Source of the DNA: Branchiostoma floridae
Taxonomy: Eukaryota > Chordata > Leptocardii > Amphioxiformes > Branchiostomatidae
Assembly: GCF_000003815.2 (NCBI RefSeq)
Contig: NC_049995.1
Coordinates: 2,433,173-2,497,172 of the forward strand
Reading direction: 5' to 3'
DNA length: 64,000 nucleotides
Below are positions 33,981 through 44,900 of this stretch, piece by piece; the stretch's first letter is position 1, and each line of letters begins with the position of its first letter. The translations under genes and the position numbers were made by a program. The notes under the pieces were generated by a model, which saw only the letters and a program-made list of their open reading frames with translations, ran no database searches and was not told the DNA's origin.

Positions 33981-36900
33981 GTAAGTTTTTGCAAGCTATA
34001 TTGACATTCTATGGTCGATTTTCCTTTTTTTCAATACACTGTTATGATTTTTAATATTTGTGACTGTTGTTTGCAGTTTCGTTGACATCTACGCGGAAGA
34101 AAGGTCTGGAATTGAAGAGGAATTTGGTCGATCAGGTACGTGTTGCTACACGTGTGTGGGCAGACTTTCGAAACAACGAAGTTTATTGGTTTATAAAATT
34201 ACTTTCTCTGCCGTTAGATGGTTGGTTTGTGAATTTGGTAACAAGGAAAAACATGGGTACGGTTCTCTGGTAGACTTGTGTATGTGGTTGGGTATGTACC
34301 CAAAATTATGAAGAGGAAATTTATATCTGTATTAGATTTTAGGACCCCTAACGGTTACTTTTGGAAGTGCAGGTGTTTTTCAACGTGATTCATATAAATT
34401 CCGCGTAGTATTTTGTCAGGAGCACTTTTTGATCTTATGCCATATGGAGCATTGTGTGTCATGGGGCATATATTATATCAATTTAACTGTTACGTAGGTG
34501 TATTAAGAAGACTTTTTCAGAAATATGCTTAATTAACTCACATCATGATGTACACTTGAATAACCTTATTGTGTCGCTTATCACACAAAGGCAACTAGTA
34601 CTATATGGTAGCATATGGTAAGACTGTAAGTTACATGTATTTAATCTGTCATACCATCTCATCACACTGATAACTGCCAATAAATTATTTGCTGACGTCA
34701 CATATCAGCAAGATCACGTGTTAATATGATCACATGCATGTATAACCCTCCCGAGTTTTCATTCTAAAGTGATTGGTCATCAGTATTGAACCTGAAGAAG
34801 GCGACAGTGGTCGTTGAAAATTTGAATTTGATCCGTGTATACCTTAGTGTTTGAAGAAAGTTTAGCATTGTACTAAAATTATTTGATACAGTGGAAGCCG
34901 CTTAATTGCACACCCAATTTGCCAGCGAATTTCGTGCAATTATCCGGCGTGTGCGATAATGCGGAGTTGGTCATTTGGACCGCATCACCACGGGCGGAGA
35001 GACCAAGAGGTGGTATGGGAGGTAGTACAACGCACAGTTTATTTACGTGTTACAGTAGTGCTGTACCTGTTGTGCTCCGGACGTCATATACATGTCTTCA
35101 CGAAACATCGTACTGCAATGCATTTGAAATCGAAACTAAAAGTAAGTTACTGTATACGTTATGTAGCTTCCTGATCACGAAACTAAAGCACTGCACCGCC
35201 GAAGGCGAGTGTTATGTCCGTCTGTAGGTCCCGAGTCGCTGTGTTGTTTCCAACTGGCTGCCAAGAACATAAAACCACTGCATAAGTATTTCTCCGCGAC
35301 CCTAATTACGTAATTAGACAATGGACAGATAGAGAACATTTGTTATTGAGTATGTCATATATAGCAAGTTGTCTGCCAAATCGTAATGCCGGCTTTGACG
35401 ACCTTTAGCGGGCGGGCGTCTCTTCATGGTGCCGACCCCACAATTCTTTTGATCCCAATAACAATTTCATACATGTTGTCAGTATAGCGACTTCACAAAG
35501 GCCGTTATCGGCTTATTTGTACCGTGTCTGACGATTTTTAGCACGCATTTTCAGTCAAATTGTCGACGATGTTTGACAAATTTTCGTGCAATTATCCGGC
35601 GTTGGTGATTTTTTGTCGTGCAGATAAGCGAAGTCACCTTCAATGGAGTGAATGGGAGACGGTTTGGGATTTGGGGATTCCGTGCAATTACCTGAAGTGT
35701 GCGTTTATCCGAGGTGCAATTAACTGGCTTCCACTGTACTAGTAGTAGAATCTTCCAGTGCCTTACGCTTATCCTAGTTTTATGCAAGTGTCTTAAAAAC
35801 CCAGTGTAAAACCCATGGTCCTCTGGTCTCCACTGTCATTGAGGTAAAAGCAAATTATATTCAATCCATCCATCAATCAATTTATATTCCAATCAACCTT
35901 GCAACTTACAAGTGCAGTACTGAATCATCCTGATATCTTTAGTGAAAATCATGAAACCTGCCAACAATTCTGATACTGATAGTTGTCTTTGTGTTTTTAT
36001 ACATATTGTTGTAGCGTTTCACTCGTACTATAGTATATACTAGTCCTAGGGAGATATGGCCACCAAGAAAAGTGATTATAATTTTATATTCCTTGCCCAA
36101 ATGCCTGGGGAATACCAGGCCATACGGCCCAAATCAAATGACTGATTCTCCTTAGCTTGGTACATATTGATTATATATTTGCAGAGAATTCTCAGTAATT
36201 CTGATTCATACCTCTTTTCATCAAAGAAAATGCCTCTAGAATTGGACACAGAATTCTTCTGCCATCCCACTAAATACTAATTCATTTTTTTTTTTAAATT
36301 TTGCATTAATAAGATTTTATGTATTGGTAAATGGATTGAAAGAAGCCTAACGACGTGCCTGAAAGAATGTCAAAGTCACTTTTAAGGTTAGCACAAAATG
36401 GCGTCATTCCGAATAAGAAGTGGCCTTCCAATCCATGTATAAATGTGACACCATGCTTTTAAGGTTGTACTGATTGCGAAAGGGAAAGTACAGGCATTCT
36501 GCTTTCACTTGTCAACCTTGCTTGACACCCCAAATATATTGCATCATTTATTGTTTCCTTCATGTATAAAAATAAAAACAACTTATTGTCCATGTGTATG
36601 CTGAAAACAGTTCAATCTACTTGTATTTTTGTTGTTGAAAATTCAAATTGTCTGATGTTTTGGTGTTTTTTTTACGGTATTTGCTCAATCAATGGGCTCT
36701 TTTTTGAGAGAAATGTTGGTATCCACACTCACCTTTACTCGTATTCTCCGAATCCTTCGCGGCTTTAGTTCGGTACTGGAATAGTCGCTACCGTATGTCA
36801 CATCGGACACGCAGCCGCAAAGCTCCGCCATTTGCCAGTGTGTGTGTTTCCTTGCTCGTTTCTTAGTCTCGTCTGGTTTGGCTTTATTGTGTGGCGCATA

Positions 36901-38910
36901 TCCCACCCTGATATGTATACTGTATATGGTATTGGTGACCCGCGTATGGTACGATATCAATGGTGGTATTCTGTATCAGATAGGAAGTTCGGAAATAAAA
37001 GGATATAGAGTCTTAGCTTGTTTGATATGATATTTCATTCTAAGATAGTACATACAACTTGACCATTCCTTTCAAAATAGCTTTATATCTGAATAAAGTC
37101 AAAGTCAAACATTGTTAAGTGTTAATGGCTATTCCATTTGGGTGGGGGAGGGGACATTTTGTTATTTCTCCTCCCTGTCAATTGCTAATAATTTTTTTTT
37201 CTAACAACATCAAAGAAATAGGGTTTTTTTTAACAACATCAAAAGAATATCTACCTTTGCATGTAATGACCAGGTCTCCTACTCCCAAAGTTAAGAAAAG
37301 ACTTCCACGTTAAAGATGAAGAAATGGTGCTATCAAGGCCTCCCGTGTAAAGTGTATGAAGCTAGTTCACCATTATCCGAGACGTAACCTGTAGCCATTC
37401 TTTTTCAAACGTGGTATTTAGGGATAGTCGTTACAAGCTGCAATATCCTAAAAATACTGTTGCAGATTGAAACCACCTTCCGTTTACTTGACATCCCTAA
37501 ATACCTAGTTTTTAAATACAATGGATATAAGTTACTCCAGGGATAAAGGTGAACGAGCATTGTACCTCTGGGATTACTAATCCTGCATTAGTAGGTACAG
37601 TTTTAAGGTCCCTGGCATCACATGTTTGAAACTGAATATCAGTATTCTTTGTTTCGTAAGTCTTGATACTTTGAGACTTCATTTGAAAATCCATTCATGA
37701 CGTGCCCTATTATTATTGTTATTTTCATTTCACTGATTACAGACAGTGGATCCTATATGAATCGTTTGAATAGACATACATTTTGTACATGTCCAGTAGA
37801 AAGATTGCTTTAACTTCTATTATTGAATCCTAGATCTCTCTCTATGTTACGTGTAAGAATACGTATTGGTATGCACTGCGAATGTCAAGAAAGCCATTAG
37901 GTATTGAGTTATGGACATCATGCTGCATACCTACACTTGAGAGGAGACCTTGACCTAAATACTGGATACCTCCAACCATTATTTCTTAACATGGGGGGGC
38001 GTGGCCTGGGTTATAAGAACTATGCATGATCCCAGCTGTCTATTAAGATAAGCGGTTTAACCAATGAATAGGAGAGGGGCTAGATGTTAATTAGTACTCT
38101 CCAAGAAGCGGTTAAACTCTTAGCCATTTTTTTGTGCATTTTTAACAGGCTTTCTAGTTTTAAGTTTTTAATTTGTGGATGGCAGCAAAAAAGAAAACCT
38201 GACTGACGAAAAAGAAAGCCTGATAAAAATGCCTAAAAAGACTTCTAAAACAAGCATGAGGCTAACCACAATTTAACCAATAAGTAAGAGAGGGACTGGA
38301 TGTTAATTAGTACTAGTACTCTTGGTTCCGGCTTTTTTCAGCATTTTTGACAGGCTGTCTATTTTGTCAGGGTTTTCTTCGTGGATGGTAGCAAAGAAGA
38401 ATACCTGAGTGACAAACTAGATAGCCTGATATGAATGCCTAAAAGATGTCCAAAACAAGCCCAAGCCTAACCTCTGTTTGGAGAGTTATTTGATTAGATC
38501 ACTGGCAGGTTTTTGTTAAATACATCCTGGCATTTTGAAACAGGTGGGCGGGCGGTGTGGATCAGTTTAATATGGTATTTAACCACTGAGCATGGCAGAA
38601 ATTTATTGTGTCAAAGGCACTGTAGTTAGAATAGATGAGTTAAAATATCATATTGTAGATTTGGACATTGTCACAACATTCCAGTTTGCAATCAGGAATG
38701 GCAGACCTCACCCCTTTACCCAATGCTGTAGCATGTATATTTGGGAGCAGGCAAAATAGAAGCAGTAGGGATTTTATTGTAACACTTCATTGAGTGTGTT
38801 TAAAATTGCAGCGGAAACACACACATTATATGCATAAAGGACACGCACACACATAGACATGGCCACACATCCACACACACACATCTGCACACACACACAC
38901 ACAGTGACAC

Positions 38911-38956
<46 letters not shown>

Positions 38957-41900
38957 TCAGAGACAAGCCTAAAGCAATGAAAATGTGTTCGAAAAAAACA
39001 AATCTTTGATAGATAGACGATAGATAATCAAATAGTGACATCTTCAACCAACCAATAGTTTTAACCTTAAATCCAGGTGACCCACTGAGTCAAGACTGTA
39101 AGAAAGATCATTTCTCCCCGGAGGTTTAAAGTAAAAGGTTTGTTCTCGGTTGTGATACCATGATTGTTCCACATGGCAGCTTCCACATGCCACACTCATT
39201 AATTATGCATGTCATAATGACATCACAGCTTTTTGTCAGTGCACATTAATGCAATACTAGCCCAATAGTGAGAATACCGTAAATGCATGTAAGTTCGCAG
39301 GGATTTAATTTTGCAGTAGCGGGAAAAAGAACTTTTCGTGGTGTTTTTGAGTTCGTGCTAAGACAGATACAGTATTTTCTTGTTGGGACGGATAAAAACC
39401 TAAACTTTGGGACTTGAGTTTGGTGTGAATGTGTTTTGGTAAGCTTTTTTTTAAGCTAAAAATGTCAGTTTCTATAACCAAAACCAACAACATTGATATG
39501 CAAGCTGTCATAATAATAGTCTGAAAAATGTTTGTAATGGCAGAAAAATACACAAAGTTGCTAAGTTGACAAGCCAATAAATTGCTATTCTTGTCTTATT
39601 GTGTTGTAGATGCTTCTGTCAAGATGTAGAAGTAAATTATAACAGCCTATGATATTTTTATGCTTGGGAAAACCTACATAGTCCTTCAAAGCATTATGAA
39701 TTTTCACTCTACGGAAGTGATCCAGACTTGAGTTTTGGGCTATTGTCTCTGAAAATCCTTTCAAAAATTGCCTGTAATAAGTCAAAATTTTGTGTTTGCT
39801 TTTTACGAAGTCAAGAATATTCCAAATACATCTTTTGAGACTTTATAGATAACTGATGGAGTTTTTTTTTCAAATGAAATATTGTACACAGATGGATATT
39901 TTTTTAAAGGAAACATCTAAACCATCGATACCATTTCTAAAACTATGTTTTTTAGTAATAGTATAGCCTTACGCCATTAGATAATGGTCATCTGATGAAG
40001 TATTTTCAAACATGGAAAAACAATGTACATCTTTGTTTGTTTTTTCAAGCAAAACATCTAAACCATCCAGACCATTACTGAAACTATGTCCCCCCCAACG
40101 ATTCTCCTATAGTGCATTTTACACATTCTTGAGGGCCTGGCCCACAATGTACGTCATTCCGCTCCACCGTTGCCGTGACAACGGCGTAACCATGGCAACC
40201 CCCTCCTATTAGCAGGTGCTTTACAGGAGGAAGCCCGCGGGAAATGGAAATGGGACTGTAGTCGGATTATTAGCGATTCCCCCGAGCAGGAAGTGTGCTT
40301 TGATCTCACCTGGGAGGGAGAAACTGAATTTGAAAATATAGATACTGTTTTTATCATTTTTGCTGGGAATGCCCGCCCACAATTTGTGGAGAAGATTTTT
40401 GAGTTTGTTGAAAGGGTTTATTAGCGAATCCCCCGAGCAAGCAAGGGTGCTTTGATCTCACCTTGGAGGAAGAAACTGAATTTGAAAACATAGATACACA
40501 TGTACTGTTTTTATCATTGTTGCTTGAAATGCCCGCCCACAATTTGTGGAGAAGGTGTCTGAACTAGAAAGGGATTATTAGCAACGTGACTCGAGATTTT
40601 CAAGGTCGGAAGATTACAGGCTCAATGTCAAATATTGCTGATAAGAGAAAGTGTATTGATTGTATGCGCTGGTACGATTCATATGCAGAATTGTAAAAAT
40701 TGATTTTTTTTCCATATTTGCGTCAGTCCTCTTATTTATTGAACCCGTTGTGTTCTGTTTGTACACTATTTCAGCAATACATCCTTTAGAATTAACTGTA
40801 ACTACTGTAATAAGTTGCGATGAATACTAAAACGGTATGCCAATCTTACCAGTTGATCAAGAGTTTTTATTCAGTAGAGAATCTAATGTAGGGTACAAAG
40901 ATCAGATCTCTGACGAACACTTGCTTTTTGATCAAAAGAAATGTTCACGTGTTTGTTTTCTTGTTTTTTACTTAATTTTAGTAGTTAAGGTAAGATATCT
41001 TTGACATTGTTATTTTTTGGTAACCTCTACAAGGTTATTGAAATGTTGGTTCATTTCCTGGTTGTGGTGAAAACGTATGCCTACCCTGATTAAATCATAC
41101 CCTAGTGGCCCTCTGAATGATCAGTCCTCTAGACAAGTGCTGTGTACATAAACATAACATCAGGTTCAGGTACCAATACAGAGGTTTGAGTGTAGACGTC
41201 AATCTAAACCATGTAAATGGTGCGTTCTTAGGGAACAGAGCATTCCCTATTCAAATTTCTTGTGTTTTTTTAAAGCTGTTAATTAGAAAATTGTATCATG
41301 CTTTGATTTTGTACATAGAAGAAATTTCAACCCTCAAAAACCTTTCATTTATCAAAAGTAGCAAATTCTTTTGATATCTGTATTGATATCTTGGCTATGT
41401 ATGTACAAAGCTATACAGCTGTGTAGAGTCATATTAGTCATAGCAACATGTAGTCATAGCTGCTTTCCCAATGGATTATTCAGGGCACATAACTTTATAA
41501 GTTATACAGAGTTGAGAGGTATAAACATGAGTGAACCAGGAAAAGATATGTCAGTGGTAAACCTGTATGAAAAGACTTTCAATTAAATATATTTTTTGTG
41601 GTAAAGCACACTTCCACCTCGCATTCTTATCTGTACATATTCATTATCCTTTTAAAATGTGCTACAATTTATATAGGGACAACAGTTACTCTTAAAATTT
41701 TACATGTAGTATACTTTCTAATATCCTGGTCAAGGATTCAGCTATGAAAATATCAAGGTAATTTCTTGTCACATAGTCCATGACCTTCGGCCATGTATGT
41801 TGAGTGCCGAAGGTGGCCAAAATTAAAAATCATCCGAGACTATAATTCCAATCATTTTAGACAGAGCACGAGGACCTGTGAACATTGACTGATCACTAAA

Positions 41901-44900
41901 AACCAAGCAATGATCAAGAGTTACTGCATGTATATATTGCTGCTGAAAATGTCATTCAGAGCTCACAGACTCATCAGCTGATCGATTCTCGTGTTGTGTG
42001 ATGAGCATATAACGCTACTTCACCTTTATTTGCGGGGTAACCTTTATCCTATGTATTTAACACCAGGGTATTTTGGGATATCAATTTGAATGACAGTGGT
42101 CTCAAACTGCATTATATTGTAAAAAATGCTATTTGAAACCACAGTCCATCAACATGATATCCCTAAATATCCTGTTTTTAAGTACAACGAATATAGGCTA
42201 CCCGCAAATAAAGGTAAATTAACGTTGTACATGTATAACATGCATTGGCATAATACCGGTCATAAGCCTTATACCGGTCGATTAAAAATAGTGGAACTTA
42301 AAGAGATCTACACATGCAACAATAGTTATTTCTGAGGTATGCACACTTCAGACATCTAGGTGTCCAATACATAATTTACAAAGCATCGATAACAATGCAT
42401 TCGAAGACAACAAGGCCAAAAGTTTTCAGGTCATTTTCGGGGCAGGCGAGCTTGTCGTGGGACAAACACACTGTCACGTTCATCGCCAGATTTGTAGATA
42501 ATAATCACATGTGCTCACGGCACAAGACGAGCATGATTCAACAGCAATCTTGAATTTCTTTTGGTGACCTACAACTCGTGTAAAAGTGTGAGGAACCGTT
42601 GCATTATCGCCCGGATCTACGGCTGAATGGGTCAAATTGAACGTACGCCGCCATTTTCCCGCCATTTTTAATGCTACGGCCAGCAGTAAAGTTTTACGTC
42701 ATAGCGGTTGTGACAGACTAAAATTAAATGAAAATTCTTGTCAGTATACGCCCATTTTCTCATGACTTTTCGTATGCTCATGCAGATTTCTGTTTTGTGC
42801 AACTACTAACAGGAAAGAAAGGAACAACAGAGGATGTATAAAGGTACATAGCGGCAGATAATTGTGCCGTGTTTCGTTCGACCGGTATAGTGCACCCCCT
42901 TCCAACCACGCGCACGTTCTCCCGTGCAATTCCGCGGTGTGTTCCAATTACGATATTATGTTTCTAGCAGGACCAGAGAGACGAAATAGTTACACAGAAG
43001 AAGTGGCAAAGGTAAGCTGTAACAGCAACATGTAACTGGAGAAAATGATGTGTTGATCATTTGCCAAATTAGCATTGCTTGAGAAATTGCAGTAAACCGA
43101 CCGGTATTATGCCAATGGATGTTATAACTATTGTGTGATTTTACTGGCTTATCATAGAGGATTCCTTTTTCTTGTCCCGCTGTCCAGATCCGAGAATGCG
43201 TGGACCAGTACGCGAGAATCTTCACGTTTTCCGTGGAGAACATGAGAAACAGCAAGCTGAAGGAAGTCCGCAACGTTTGGAAACACAGCAGGTAGGATGG
43301 CACCGCTTTTGATAAATCAAAATGATAAAACAACAATGTCAACAATTTGTATTAGGCCTAGGAAAAAAAATGATGTGTTTCCTGTTTCAGCCCTGAAAAA
43401 AATTAGGGTCGGTAGGTAGGGATTATCTTTTTTTTTCTTGTAATTTTTTTTAGGCTGGCCAAAACTCTGACTAGTGATACATATTACAATACAGTCGAAC
43501 AAAGTAAACTGAAATGCATGAGGACACTTCTCTTTTAATGTCAAACTTTAATTTTGTGTACAATAGATACATTTATCCTTCAATAGATAGGACAAGCAGT
43601 GTTTTTGCTTCAATAGGAAGCAGGCTGAATAAAAATTCTAACTGGAAACTGTGACTCCTCTGCCCACCCCAAAAAAAAGTCTAGGGTCGGCAGGTTTTTC
43701 TAGGGTAGGTAGGGAAACAGGAAACACAACATTTTTTTTCCTAGGCCTTACCACCTTTTGGGGGCTCATTCTATATTTTAACAGCATTTTCAATTGTTGA
43801 AAGGATAGGTGTGACAGGTCGTTTAGTGTAATATAATGTCCTGCTGCTGGGCTACAAAGCTGGTGTGTTACACAGATGGGCAGTTATATGGGTTATTCTC
43901 ACATTGACGCTACCACCGCCACAACTAGGACAGCCTTATTACCTGCAAGGGTATCGACTGGCTGTGGTTCAAGGTAAAGATAAAGATGCAGATACAGATG
44001 AACAATCTTTATCTGTGAATGCTTCTAAGTGTAATAAAAAGTGGTTTCTAATAGCAGCAGTTTGGTGATAAAATTTTGGGTGGGTAAGTGTTTTATTCAC
44101 CTTTCTTCCAAGTTATACCTAACACTGCCTAAGGAACATAGTGGCCACATTTGGTACTGCTGGTGTGTTTTTACTAAGATTGTTAAAATTTTTTGCAAGC
44201 AAACTGTTTTGTTTTACCTGCAAGTTCATGGCCGCCATCTTGAAAAATGGGCGCAACCATTTTCTATAACTTTTGTCGTTTTTATTCCTCTAAAATGTTT
44301 GTTGTTTTTATTCCTCTAATTGAACTGTTTGTCGTTTTATCCCTCTAAAATGTTTGTCCTTTTTGTTCCTCTAAAATGTTTGTTGTTTTTATTCCTCTAA
44401 AATGTGTTGTTTTTATTCCAGGTTCTTTTTCGGTAAGAACAAGGTGATGTCCGTGGCACTAGGACGGGGGGCAGAAGACGAGTATCGGGAAAACCTGCAC
44501 CGAGTCAGTCAGAGACTACGGGGACAGACAGGGATGTTCTTTACCAACAAAACTAAAGAAGAAGTTGTAGAGTAAGTCTACTTATGATGTAATGTCAACT
44601 GTCGTAATTCTGCCAGGTATGCCTAGCCAGCATCAGTAATCCTGGACGTTTACATACTTCATATATATATATATATCCAGGTGTTCAAGACATTTTTGAG
44701 AGTGTACAATAGCACTGTACCTGGTACAATTATGAGTCTCTTTCAAATTGGTGAATGTACTATTGTAACCTTAATCTTTGCTGTTGCTGATAGTCCAAGA
44801 GTTAGTACAAGTGATAACTACATCTCTTATTTATCAGTATAACCAGTAAACGTATTTTATTTATGAGGTGCAGCCAATATAAGGAAATATGTTAGAAAAT

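Larger units (their letters stand above)
34136..43187 (+). other. MRTO4 intron 2 (about 9 kb)
   Basis: Holds a TA-flanked transposon (34889-35736), two foldback elements (37361-37560, 42013-42225), a CA microsatellite (38818-38954), two local duplications (39900-40095, 40268-40555), the antisense candidate exon and the promoter-like patch. Other stretches show nothing recognised. Confidence 0.6.

Noticed and set aside
42480..42665. Minus-strand 61-aa ORF beginning MAGKWRRTF
   Set aside because: It overlaps a promoter-like CpG patch. No clear donor or family match was seen, and the ATGGCGG is more likely a YY1-type site.
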